This document shows, piece after piece, positions 5,831 to 13,659 of a stretch of DNA of 16,601 nt. This stretch comes from Nitrospirales bacterium (GTDB lineage: Bacteria > Nitrospirota > Nitrospiria > Nitrospirales > UBA2166). The position numbers and the translations under genes are program-made. The first letter of the stretch is position 1. Each line of letters starts with the position of its first letter. The stretch is from NCBI GenBank assembly GCA_029261375.1, contig JAJDBL010000275.1:1-16601 (forward strand). Direction: 5' to 3'. A model generated the notes under the pieces. That model was not told where the DNA came from. It saw only the letters and a list, made by a program, of their open reading frames with translations, and searched no databases.

Positions 5831-8239
5831 CTAAGTGGTTTTGCTGGCTCCGCGCGGCTGTGGCTTAAACGTTGTTTTGGTGAGTGAGGCACGGATCACA
5901 TCGTCCATTGTTTCGGCAAAGACAAAGTGCATTCCACGAAGAAGATGCTTGGGGATTTCGGCGAAGTCTCGTTCATTGCGTTTTGGCAATATGACACGAG
6001 ACAGTTTTTCTCGCCGCGCAGCCAAAAGCTTTTCTTTCAGACCTCCAATGGGAAGCACTCTTCCACGGAGCGTGACCTCGCCTGTCATCGCAATATCGTG
6101 GCGAATCGGGATTTTGGTGAGGGCTGACGTGAGGGCTGATGCGAGTGTAATCCCTGCAGATGGTCCGTCCTTGGGGATGGCTCCAGCCGGCACGTGGAGA
6201 TGAATGTCAATCTCTGAGAACAGCCCGTCCTCCAGTCCAAGTTGCTTCCCTTGTGATCGTACATAGCTGAGTGCGGCTTGCGCAGATTCTTTCATGACAT
6301 CGCCGAGTTGGCCTGTCAGTGTCAATACGCCTTTGCCCTTCATGAGAGTCGCTTCGATATGGAGAATCTCTCCTCCTGTTTCCGTCCACGCGAGGCCTGT
6401 GGCCACGCCGATTTCACCCTTCTTTCTGTCAGAGTCAGGCAAGAACCGCGGAACGCCAAGATACTCATGGAGCACTTGCGGCGTGATCGTGTAGAGCTTT
6501 TTGCGACCGCCGGCCAGCTTCCTGGCCACCTTCCGCATGAGCTTCGCAATCGCACGCTCAAGGTTTCTGACACCAGCTTCCCTTGTGTAGTGGGCAATGA
6601 CGTTGCGCAAGGTGGCATCAGGGATCTTAATATGTTTTTTGGTGACGCCATGTTCTTCGAGTTGTTTCGGAATCAGAAAACGTTTGCCGATGCCGAGCTT
6701 CTCTTCTTGTGAATATCCGGCAATCTCGATAGTTTCCATGCGATCCCGAAGCGCCGGGAGAATGGGGTCAGTCAAGTTGGCCGTCGTGATAAACATGACG
6801 TTAGAGAGATCAATGGGAACGCCGAGGTAATGATCGCTGAAGGAGTCGTTCTGCTCCGGGTCCAATACTTCTAGGAGAGCTGATGAAGGATCCCCGCGGA
6901 AATCAGCTCCAACCTTGTCAATCTCATCAAGCATAAACACTGGGTTGTTCGATTTTGCCTGTTTGAGTCCCTGAATGATTCTTCCTGGCAGTGCGCCAAC
7001 ATAGGTGCGTCGATGCCCACGAATCTCGGCCTCATCTCGAACGCCGCCGAGTGAAATCCTGACAAACTCACGGCCGAGGACGCGTGCAATAGACTTTCCC
7101 AGCGAGGTCTTTCCTACCCCGGGAGGCCCAACGAAACAGAGGATTGGTCCCTTCATCTTCTGTTTGAGCTTTCGAACGGCGAGGTATTCGAGAATACGTT
7201 CTTTGACCTTCTCTAAGTCGTAATGATCCTCTTCAAGCACGGCCGCCGCGACTTTCAAGTCGAGGCGATCTTTCGTGCTTTTGCTCCACGGGATATCGAC
7301 CATCCATTCAAGGTAGGTACGGACCGTGGCGGCTTCCGCCGTATCCGGATGCATCTTTTCAAGACGTTTGAGTTGTTTCTCCGTCTCCTTGAGCACATGT
7401 TCTGGCATGGCCGCGTCTTTGATACGTTGCTTGAACTCAAGAACCTCTTCCGCACGCTCATCAAGTTCACCGAGCTCTTTTTGGATGGCTTTCAATTGTT
7501 CTCGAAGAAAGTATTCTCGTTGTGTCTTGTCGATTTCTCCCTTAGCTTCCGCGTGGATCTTCTGCTGCATGGAGAGCAGCTTAATTTCCTTGTGGAGGTG
7601 TTCAGATACTCGTTTCAGGCGTGTTAAGGGATCAAGGGTCTCTAGTATTTCCTGCGTAGCTTCCACCTTGAGGCCGAGATTGGCCGTGGCCATGTCTGCG
7701 AGACGTCCAGGATCATCAATATTCTCGATCACCGCGATCATGTCGGGTGCGATGCCCTTGCCCAGGTTGGCAATCTGCTCAAGTTGTTCCTTGACCGTGC
7801 GCATCACAGCCTCTGTTTCAATGGCCTGTGATCGGGTGACTAACGGGTCAATAATCTTGGCGATTTTGACTTGATAGAATGGACCGTCTTGAATGTATTC
7901 GACGATTTCCGCTTTCACGAGTCCCTGGACCAGAATCTTGATCCGCTCATCCGGCAGTTTGAGCATGCGCATGATCGTGACACAGGTTCCGATCACGTGG
8001 ATATCATCGGGTTTCGGGTTTTCAAGTTCTCGAGATCTTTGGGCCGCGAGAAACATAAGGCGATTGCCGGAGAGCGCATGTTCAATGGCTCGGATGGACA
8101 TCTCTCGACCGACAAACAGTGGAATGACCATGTGTGGAAAAACGACGATGTCACGTACCGGTAAGAGCGGGAGTAAATCGGGGATCTCGACCTCGGGAAG
8201 CGTCGGCGGTTCTTGATCAGAGAGGGTATGGTCTGCCAT
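5831..8239 (-). CDS. lon: ATP-dependent Lon protease
   Basis: Lon is a cytoplasmic AAA+ protease that degrades misfolded and regulatory proteins. From ATG 8239 it has 802 residues, the usual length. The N-terminal LON substrate-binding domain (about 22-215) begins with LPLLPVRDIVVFPHMVIPLF. A coiled-coil-rich region follows (about 220-315), then the AAA+ module with Walker A GPPGVGKTS (371-379) and Walker B VFMLDEID (434-441). The protease domain has catalytic S694 in PKDGPSAG and K737 in GGLKEKLLAARR. The chosen ATG has AAGGA 4 nt upstream. An in-frame ATG at 8419, with AAGGA 6 nt upstream, would add 60 residues not typical of Lon. I prefer 8239 on length and homology, but the longer form is not excluded. 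Transcription is away from bamA, followed by thiL. Confidence 0.97.
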   Translation of the reverse strand: MADHTLSDQEPPTLPEVEIPDLLPLLPVRDIVVFPHMVIPLFVGREMSIRAIEHALSGNRLMFLAAQRSRELENPKPDDIHVIGTCVTIMRMLKLPDERIKILVQGLVKAEIVEYIQDGPFYQVKIAKIIDPLVTRSQAIETEAVMRTVKEQLEQIANLGKGIAPDMIAVIENIDDPGRLADMATANLGLKVEATQEILETLDPLTRLKRVSEHLHKEIKLLSMQQKIHAEAKGEIDKTQREYFLREQLKAIQKELGELDERAEEVLEFKQRIKDAAMPEHVLKETEKQLKRLEKMHPDTAEAATVRTYLEWMVDIPWSKSTKDRLDLKVAAAVLEEDHYDLEKVKERILEYLAVRKLKQKMKGPILCFVGPPGVGKTSLGKSIARVLGREFVRISLGGVRDEAEIRGHRRTYVGALPGRIIQGLKQAKSNNPVFMLDEIDKVGADFRGDPSSALLEVLDPEQNDSFSDHYLGVPIDLSNVMFITTANLTDPILPALRDRMETIEIAGYSQEEKLGIGKRFLIPKQLEEHGVTKKHIKIPDATLRNVIAHYTREAGVRNLERAIAKLMRKVARKLAGGRKKLYTITPQVLHEYLGVPRFLPDSDRKKGEIGVATGLAWTETGGEILHIEATLMKGKGVLTLTGQLGDVMKESAQAALSYVRSQGKQLGLEDGLFSEIDIHLHVPAGAIPKDGPSAGITLASALTSALTKIPIRHDIAMTGEVTLRGRVLPIGGLKEKLLAARREKLSRVILPKRNERDFAEIPKHLLRGMHFVFAETMDDVIRASLTKTTFKPQPRGASKTT

Positions 8240-8353
8240 GGAGTCCTTTTGCGCGAGAAACCGCGCTGTAGAAGATGTGTCGTACGATTTCGCGAACTGA
8301 GGAGACAGCGTAGCACGCAGGTTGCGAGTCGAGCAAGGGTGATTGGAGCGGGG

Positions 8354-8375
8354 TTTGTCTGATTTGTCAGGCAAA
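8354..8375. repeat. Imperfect inverted repeat upstream of the preferred lon start
   Basis: TTTGTCTGA (8354-8362) and TCAGGCAAA (8367-8375) match as inverted arms at 8 of 9 positions around a 4-nt spacer. It lies about 115-135 bp upstream of the lon ATG at 8239, in leader DNA if that start is used, or in codons of the N-terminus if the ATG at 8419 is used. It could be an operator or leader hairpin; no known regulator site is recognised. Confidence 0.3.
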
Positions 8376-8428
8376 AACGTCGACACGCTGGCCTTCAATT
8401 CTCCACGTTCAAGATGCATGGTTCGTCC

Positions 8429-8458
8429 TTTACTTCACTTTTCGGTGATGGGTATAAT
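8429..8458 (+). promoter_or_regulatory. Candidate housekeeping promoter of bamA
   Basis: TTTACT (8429-8434) and a perfect TATAAT (8453-8458) are separated by 18 nt. Transcription would start near 8465, giving a leader of about 20 nt that contains AAGGGA (8471-8476) before the TTG start at 8487. The whole downstream gene series may be read from here. Confidence 0.6.
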
Positions 8459-8473
8459 CCCTCATTTTTGAAG
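8448..8473 (-). promoter_or_regulatory. Possible heat-shock-like promoter of lon
   Basis: On the minus strand CTTCAA (8473-8468), 14 nt of spacer, and ACCCAT (8453-8448) each match the enterobacterial sigma-32 consensus (CTTGAA and CCCCAT) at 5 of 6 positions. lon is a heat-shock gene in several proteobacteria. Whether this organism has a sigma-32-type factor is unknown to me. A start near 8440 would lie about 20 nt before the upstream in-frame ATG at 8419. Confidence 0.3.
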
Positions 8474-8478
8474 GGATT
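8456..8478. promoter_or_regulatory. Perfect dyad across the lon/bamA promoters (possible operator)
   Basis: AATCCCT (8456-8462) and AGGGATT (8472-8478) are perfect 7-bp inverted arms around a 9-nt spacer. The left arm covers the end of the bamA -10 box. The right arm covers its ribosome binding site and the upstream element of the possible lon promoter. A protein bound here could block both promoters. Confidence 0.4.
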
Positions 8479-8486
8479 CTGAGCGT

Positions 8487-10850
8487 TTGCACAGCCTGTT
8501 CTCTCTGACACTCCTCGGCGTATGGTCCCTTATTTTCTTCATGGCGTTACCAAATTTTGATCGGGCGGGTCGCCTATACGCGCAGGAAGTTCAGATACCT
8601 GATGGTCCGGTCATCTCCTTCATCGACATTCGTGGCAATAAGCGAATAGAGACCGCAGCGATCCTTTCGAAGATGGGGATTAAGACAGGGGCGGCCTTCT
8701 CCACGGCGCTGATCCCGAAGGAAATCCGTACGATCTTTGGCATGGGGTATTTCGAGGATGTTCAGCTTGAGACAGAACCCACCCCTGGGGGGCTTGGCCT
8801 GATTGTGCTGGTCAAAGAAAACTCATTTGTGACCGACATTTATTATGACGGACACGAGAACCTCAAGACCGATAAGTTGAAGGAAGAAGTGACGGTTCGT
8901 ACGAATACGTTCCTCGACCAGAACCAAGTCGAGGGGAGTGTGCAGGCGTTGCGTACTCTCTATCGAGGAGACGGCTATTACGACGCAAATGTAATTCCGG
9001 TGATTACCTCGACGGGAGAGGATCGCGCGACGTTGACTTTCTACATTAAGGAAGGACCGCTGGCGCGGATCAAAGACGTGAATTTTGTCGGGAACACCAC
9101 CATTCCTGCGGAAGACCTTCGTGGCGGGATCGCGACGAGGAAGTATTCCTTCTTCACGTCATGGTTGAGCGGAAGCGGCACGTACAAGAAGGACGCGATT
9201 CCCACCGATATCGAACTCATTAAGGATTTGTATGCCAACCGAGGCTATCTTAATGCCAAAGTGGGAACTCCAGAGGTGGTCCTCAGCAATGATAAGGAGT
9301 GGTTTCACGTGACGTTTCCCATCTCAGAGGGTTCTCAGTATAAAGTCGGAGAACTTGAGTTTACCGGGAACGAAGAGTTCACAGACGACGAACTGAAAGC
9401 GACGCTTGTCGCCAAACCCGGTGAGGTCTTTGAACGCAGAATCATACGGGAAGAACTCGAACGCATTACTGATCTGTATGGATCCAAGGGATATATCTTT
9501 TCCGATGCGAAGCCATTAGTGGTCCCAAATGATGAAACTAAAGCGGCCGATGTCACGTTCTCCGTTACGGAAGGAGAGTTGGCAAGTGTTCGGCGGATCA
9601 ATATTGCGGGCAATGATAAGACTCGAGACAAAGTCGTTCGTCGCGAAGTACGTGTGAATGAGGGCGAGGTCATTGAGACGGCGTCCATCAAGCGGAGCTT
9701 CCAACGACTTCAGAACCTCAATTTTTTCGAAACCGTGGAACTCGTTCCTGAACCATTGGACGATGGCGAAGTGGACTTGAACATTAGGGTGAAAGAAAAG
9801 GCGACGGGGTCCTTCAGTATTGGTGGTGGATTCAGCTCACTGGATCGACTGACCGCCATCTTCGACATTGTGGAAGGTAACTTCATGGGAAAAGGACAGG
9901 TGCTTCGTTTGAACGCGCAATTTGGCGAAAGGCGAACCTACGCCAACGTGAGTTTCCGCGAACCGTACTTTCTAGACACCGAACTTTCGACACAGGTTGA
10001 CCTCTTTCATCAGGCCTTCGATGTGTTTACCTATCAAGAAGCCCGAACTGGTGGAGGGTTTTCGGTCACAAAACCGTTTGGTGAGTATTTGTACGGAGGG
10101 CTGAATGTTGCGTATGAACGCATCCGTATCAGCGACCTCTTGACCTGTTCCGAAGCCTTTGGTTTCGAGTGTACAGAGCAAGAGCAACTGGAGTTTCTTC
10201 CCCCGTTCATCACGGAGCAAGAGGGGACGCAGACGACCAGTTCGATTGGTGGAAATGTCTCGCGCGATACGCGTGACTATCATCTTGATCCCACAACCGG
10301 GTCACGCCAAACGTTCTCCGTGGAGCTCGCAAGTCACTTTTGGGGAGGCAACAACGATTTCGTGAAGGTGTTGGGCACTACCGTGCACTACACGCCAATC
10401 TGGTTCGATCACGTCTTTTCCTACCGGGGCGTGATTGGAGTGGGTCAACCATACGGCGGTGATGACGATCTCCCGTTGACTGAGCGATTGTTCGTCGGAA
10501 GTATCAACGGGTTTCCGCAGGTGCGCGGGTTTGGATATGGGAAGGCCGGACCGATTGTTCCCGGGACTGATGAGGTAATTGGTGCTGATAAAGCGATGGG
10601 TTTTACGTTTGAGTACATCATGCCCATTGTCAAAGAAGCACAAATCAATGCCGCGTTTTTTCTGGACCTTGGAAAGGGCTTCGACGAGGGAGAAGCCCTG
10701 GATCCTCTCAATCTTAGGCAGGGCGCGGGGCTTGAGCTTCGTTGGATTTCGCCGTTTGGTCCCCTGCGTGTCGCGTATGGATTTAAAGTAGACAAACGGT
10801 CAAACGAGACTCCCGGCCTGCTCGAGTTTTCGATCGGGTCTTTATTCTAG
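8487..10850 (+). CDS. bamA: Outer membrane protein assembly factor BamA
   Basis: BamA is the essential outer-membrane Omp85 protein that folds and inserts beta-barrel proteins. The 787 residues comprise a signal peptide (about 1-33, hydrophobic LFSLTLLGVWSLIFFMA), five POTRA repeats (about 42-112, 113-189, 192-281, 284-362 and 365-437) and a C-terminal 16-strand barrel (about 445-787). The protein ends in the terminal Phe typical of outer-membrane proteins. The L6 motif VRGF is at 679-682, within QVRGFGYGKAGP. The start is a TTG at 8487. It is the only start that keeps the signal peptide, since an in-frame TGA lies at 8469 and the next ATG (8541) removes it. AAGGGA lies 10 nt upstream. Two cysteines (C554 and C562) sit in a probable outer loop. 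skp follows 13 bp downstream. Transcription is divergent from lon. Confidence 0.97.
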   Translation: MHSLFSLTLLGVWSLIFFMALPNFDRAGRLYAQEVQIPDGPVISFIDIRGNKRIETAAILSKMGIKTGAAFSTALIPKEIRTIFGMGYFEDVQLETEPTPGGLGLIVLVKENSFVTDIYYDGHENLKTDKLKEEVTVRTNTFLDQNQVEGSVQALRTLYRGDGYYDANVIPVITSTGEDRATLTFYIKEGPLARIKDVNFVGNTTIPAEDLRGGIATRKYSFFTSWLSGSGTYKKDAIPTDIELIKDLYANRGYLNAKVGTPEVVLSNDKEWFHVTFPISEGSQYKVGELEFTGNEEFTDDELKATLVAKPGEVFERRIIREELERITDLYGSKGYIFSDAKPLVVPNDETKAADVTFSVTEGELASVRRINIAGNDKTRDKVVRREVRVNEGEVIETASIKRSFQRLQNLNFFETVELVPEPLDDGEVDLNIRVKEKATGSFSIGGGFSSLDRLTAIFDIVEGNFMGKGQVLRLNAQFGERRTYANVSFREPYFLDTELSTQVDLFHQAFDVFTYQEARTGGGFSVTKPFGEYLYGGLNVAYERIRISDLLTCSEAFGFECTEQEQLEFLPPFITEQEGTQTTSSIGGNVSRDTRDYHLDPTTGSRQTFSVELASHFWGGNNDFVKVLGTTVHYTPIWFDHVFSYRGVIGVGQPYGGDDDLPLTERLFVGSINGFPQVRGFGYGKAGPIVPGTDEVIGADKAMGFTFEYIMPIVKEAQINAAFFLDLGKGFDEGEALDPLNLRQGAGLELRWISPFGPLRVAYGFKVDKRSNETPGLLEFSIGSLF

Positions 10851-10863
10851 TGAGGAGACGACG

Positions 10864-11487
10864 ATGGTGAATATGTTGAACCACAGAGGAAGTCGGAAGA
10901 TATCGTGGATGATCGGGATGGTGGTTGTCGCCGTCGTGGGTGTCGTGTCCCTATCGTCGCAAGCGCTGAGTGCCGAAATAAAGGTCGCCGTCATTGATCC
11001 TGATCGCGTTGCCAATGAGACAGTGGTAGGAAAGAAAATGAAGGCCGCGCTTACCAAGTATCTCGAGGCTCGTCAGACAGTTATTGATACGGATGAGAAA
11101 ACGCTTCGTGGTCTTGAAGATGAGTTGAGAACGCAAGGGCCCCTGCTCAGTGCGGATGCGAGACAGGCAAAACAGGACGCATATCAACAGCAGGTCATTG
11201 CCTATCAGCAGAAGGTCAATGAGATCAATCGCGAACTCCAAGAACGCCGGAAGGGAGAGTCTGATAAGTATGCGGTGTTACTCAGAGCCGCGGTAAAACG
11301 AGTTGCGAAACGTGGAGGCTTCACGTTGGTTCTTGCTAAGCTGCCTGATAGTGGTCTCGTCCTCTTTCACCACGACTCGCTCGACATCACGTCGCACGTG
11401 ATTAAGGACATAGACCAGGGTGGCAAGGGGGCGAAGGCAAAGACAAAGTCGCGCAAAAAAGGCAAACAAAAATCCAAGAAAAAATAA
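10864..11487 (+). CDS. skp: Periplasmic chaperone Skp/OmpH
   Basis: Skp forms a jellyfish-shaped trimer that carries unfolded outer-membrane proteins through the periplasm to BamA. The 207-residue protein has a signal peptide with likely cleavage after ALSA (37|38). It continues with [16 protein letters not shown], the family's first strand, then a long charged helical segment (about 50-148) and a return strand GGFTLVLAK (151-159). A GAGGAG lies 6 nt before ATG 10864, and the bamA stop is 13 bp upstream. Unusually, the C-terminus ends in a Lys/Arg-rich tail (about 187-207, with [12 protein letters not shown]) that is not part of the usual OmpH fold. Position directly after bamA is the common arrangement. 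The family is clear although sequence conservation in it is low. Confidence 0.88.
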   Translation: MVNMLNHRGSRKISWMIGMVVVAVVGVVSLSSQALSAEIKVAVIDPDRVANETVVGKKMKAALTKYLEARQTVIDTDEKTLRGLEDELRTQGPLLSADARQAKQDAYQQQVIAYQQKVNEINRELQERRKGESDKYAVLLRAAVKRVAKRGGFTLVLAKLPDSGLVLFHHDSLDITSHVIKDIDQGGKGAKAKTKSRKKGKQKSKKK

Positions 11488-11509
11488 CAATCCTGCTGTG
11501 GAGTGCGAG

Positions 11510-12013
11510 ATGACGGAACCCAAACCTTCAGTCACGGTTGACATTGGCGAGATCATGCAACTCTTGCCACACCGGTATCCGTTCTTGTTGGTCGATCGCA
11601 TCCTTGAGTTCGAAAAAGGGGAGCGCATGGTCGGTCTCAAGAACGTCACGATCAATGAGCCGTTTTTTCAGGGACATTTTCCTGGGCATCCCATCATGCC
11701 TGGGGTCTTGCTGATCGAAGCGGTCGCCCAGGTGAGTGCGGTCCTCGCGTTCAAGTCTGCTGAGGGGAATGCCGGTAATCTCGTGTACTTTATGGGCATC
11801 GATAAGGCGAAGTTTCGTAAGCCGGTTGTCCCAGGAGATCAACTTCGCATGGAAGTCACGGTGCTGAGAAAACGTACTCCTTATTGGAAAACAAAAGGCA
11901 GGATCTATGTCGAATCAGATCTTGTTTGTGAGGCGGAGTTGATGGCGATGTGTGTTGATAATACCGACGCGCAATCTGAGACAAAGACCTCGGAAGGAGA
12001 GGGGACGACGTGA
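11510..12013 (+). CDS. fabZ: 3-hydroxyacyl-ACP dehydratase FabZ
   Basis: FabZ dehydrates (R)-3-hydroxyacyl-ACP in type II fatty acid elongation. It draws on the same 3-hydroxyacyl-ACP pool as LpxA, so it sets the balance between phospholipid and lipid A. The 167-residue hot-dog-fold protein has [14 protein letters not shown] (18-31), and the active-site helix region [23 protein letters not shown]56 and E70 there are spaced as the known His/Glu pair. I chose ATG 11510, preceded by GGAG about 7 nt upstream and giving a normal N-terminus. The frame is open back to 11420 but that would overlap skp. The TGA stop overlaps the lpxA GTG start by 4 bp (GTGA). lpxD, usually between skp and fabZ, is missing here. 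Confidence 0.96.
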   Translation: MTEPKPSVTVDIGEIMQLLPHRYPFLLVDRILEFEKGERMVGLKNVTINEPFFQGHFPGHPIMPGVLLIEAVAQVSAVLAFKSAEGNAGNLVYFMGIDKAKFRKPVVPGDQLRMEVTVLRKRTPYWKTKGRIYVESDLVCEAELMAMCVDNTDAQSETKTSEGEGTT

Positions 12014-12846
12014 AAATTCATGCGACGGCCGTCATTCACCCTGATGCGATGTTGGCAGATAATGTTGAAGTGGGGCCCTATGCCGTCATTGGCGAGAGTG
12101 CCACCATTGCGGCTGGGACGACGATAGGGTCACACGTGGTGATTGAAGGGCGGACGGAGATAGGCGAGGACTGTCGAATTTCTCCATTTGTGTCAATTGG
12201 CGCACCCCCGCAGCACCTTCGATATCAGGGCGAGGACACCATGGTGAAGATTGGCCGCAATAATACATTGCGAGAGTTTGTCACCGTCAATCGCGCCACG
12301 GAATTTGGAGGCGGCGTCACCAAGATAGGTGATAATAACTTGCTCATGGCCTATGTGCATGTCGCACACGATTGCTTGCTGGGAAATGATATTTTGATGG
12401 CAAATGCGGCGACACTTGCAGGACACATTTCGATTGGAGACCATGCCATCCTTGGTGGCTTGGTCGGGGTCCACCAGTATGTTCGTATTGGACGTTTCTC
12501 CATGGTCGGGGGATGTTCCGCGTTGGGACAGGACGTGCCACCGTTTGTTCGAGCCGCGGGTGGATATCGGGCACATCTGATTGGTCTGAACTCTCTTGGA
12601 TTAAGCCGCAACGGCTTTTCGAGCGATCGTATTCAGCGTCTCAAGGCGGCATACAAAACTCTGTTTCGTTCTGATCTGAAGCAAGCGGAGGCCATCGCCG
12701 CCCTTGAAACCTCTACCCAAGAATCGGCAGACGTGTCTGAGCTCGTTCAGTTCATCAAAGCGACAAAGCGAGGCATATGTCGTTCTGGACCACCGAAAGA
12801 GAGTGGCACTGATGAACCCAGCCAGGTGTTGACTGCCCCGCTGTGA
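12010..12846 (+). CDS. lpxA: Acyl-ACP--UDP-N-acetylglucosamine O-acyltransferase LpxA
   Basis: LpxA makes the first lipid A intermediate by moving a 3-hydroxyacyl chain from ACP to the 3-position of UDP-GlcNAc in the cytoplasm. The 278 residues form a left-handed beta helix of hexapeptide repeats (about 1-185: [31 protein letters not shown] and others), then a helical C-domain. H120 in VHVAHDC matches the catalytic His125 of the E. coli enzyme. G168 in [10 protein letters not shown] aligns with the E. coli glycine that allows long (C14) acyl chains, so a long-chain preference is plausible but inferred. The start is GTG 12010, overlapping the fabZ stop, and its own stop overlaps the lpxI start in the same way. 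After RGICR there are about 20 extra polar residues. Whether the sugar acceptor is GlcNAc or a 3-amino derivative is open. Confidence 0.96.
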   Translation: MKIHATAVIHPDAMLADNVEVGPYAVIGESATIAAGTTIGSHVVIEGRTEIGEDCRISPFVSIGAPPQHLRYQGEDTMVKIGRNNTLREFVTVNRATEFGGGVTKIGDNNLLMAYVHVAHDCLLGNDILMANAATLAGHISIGDHAILGGLVGVHQYVRIGRFSMVGGCSALGQDVPPFVRAAGGYRAHLIGLNSLGLSRNGFSSDRIQRLKAAYKTLFRSDLKQAEAIAALETSTQESADVSELVQFIKATKRGICRSGPPKESGTDEPSQVLTAPL

Positions 12847-13649
12847 AGACGATTGGCCTGATCGCGGGGAATGGGCAATTTCCGTTGCTCTTTGCGCAAA
12901 ACGCGCGCCGCCTCGGCTATTCCGTCAGCGCCATTGCGCACAAGGAGGAAACCCTTCCCGACCTTGATCAGCATGTCGATCGCATCCATTGGATCAAGCT
13001 CGGGCAGTTTGGTCGCCTGATTAAGGCTCTCAAGGGTGATGGTGTTACCAGAGCAGTGATGATAGGTGGGATCAAGAAGACTCATCTGTTTTCGAAGATT
13101 CGCCCTGATATCCGTGGTCTTGCGTTATTGCGTCGCGTGATTGAGCGGAAGGATGATGTGTTACTCCGTGCGATTGCCGCAGAACTTGAGGAAGAAGGCA
13201 TCCAGATCATCGAGTCCACATTTGGACTTTCTGACGTGTTAGCCGATGAGGGCGTGCTCACAACCCGTAAGCCAACGAGCGCTGAAAAGGAAGATATCGC
13301 GTACGGATGGGATGTGGTGAAAGAGATCGGGCGTATGGACATCGGCCAATGTGTCGTGGTCAAGGATAAGGTGGTTGTGGCTGTAGAGGCGGTCGAGGGA
13401 ACCGATTCAACGATCGAGCGTGGTGGGCGTTTGGCCAAAGCCGGAGCTGCAGTCATCAAGCGGAGCAAGCCTCAGCAAGATCTCCGTTTTGATTTGCCGA
13501 CCGTCGGTCCCCAGACCATCACAGTGATGAAAGACGTCGGCGCAACGGCATTGGCGCTGGAAGTGGGCAAGTGTGTCATTCTTGATAAGGCTGCCACGTT
13601 GCGCGCGGCCAATAAGGCCGGGATTACGGTTGTAGGTTTGCCTGCATGA
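12843..13649 (+). CDS. lpxI: UDP-2,3-diacylglucosamine pyrophosphatase LpxI (DUF1009)
   Basis: LpxI hydrolyses UDP-2,3-diacylglucosamine to lipid X and UMP, the step done by LpxH in E. coli. It was characterised in Caulobacter and is common where LpxH is absent. The 268-residue protein starts [23 protein letters not shown], the family's N-terminal domain. It also has GGIKKTHLF (75-83), STFGLSDVLADEGVLT (125-140), VEAVEGTDSTIERGG (181-195) and FDLPTVGPQTI (216-226). D217 in the last motif is in the position of the catalytic Asp of the family. The start is GTG 12843, overlapping the lpxA stop by 4 bp, which indicates coupling. Its place between lpxA and lpxB matches its step in the pathway. Confidence 0.95.
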   Translation: MKTIGLIAGNGQFPLLFAQNARRLGYSVSAIAHKEETLPDLDQHVDRIHWIKLGQFGRLIKALKGDGVTRAVMIGGIKKTHLFSKIRPDIRGLALLRRVIERKDDVLLRAIAAELEEEGIQIIESTFGLSDVLADEGVLTTRKPTSAEKEDIAYGWDVVKEIGRMDIGQCVVVKDKVVVAVEAVEGTDSTIERGGRLAKAGAAVIKRSKPQQDLRFDLPTVGPQTITVMKDVGATALALEVGKCVILDKAATLRAANKAGITVVGLPA

Positions 13650-13659
13650 GCGGTGTCGC

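Noticed and set aside
5671..5892. Small minus-strand frame in the lon-thiL gap with a hydrophobic stretch
   Set aside because: It overlaps the lon 3' end in another frame, and its start has no ribosome binding site; the hydrophobic run is short.
7326..7874. 182-codon plus-strand frame opposite lon
   Set aside because: Antisense to the Lon AAA+ and coiled-coil region, with Ser/Arg-rich low-information sequence and no ribosome binding site or family match.
11420..11509. Upstream extension of fabZ
   Set aside because: It would overlap the end of skp and adds 30 basic residues that are a frame-shifted reading of the skp tail; ATG 11510 has a ribosome binding site and normal FabZ N-terminus.
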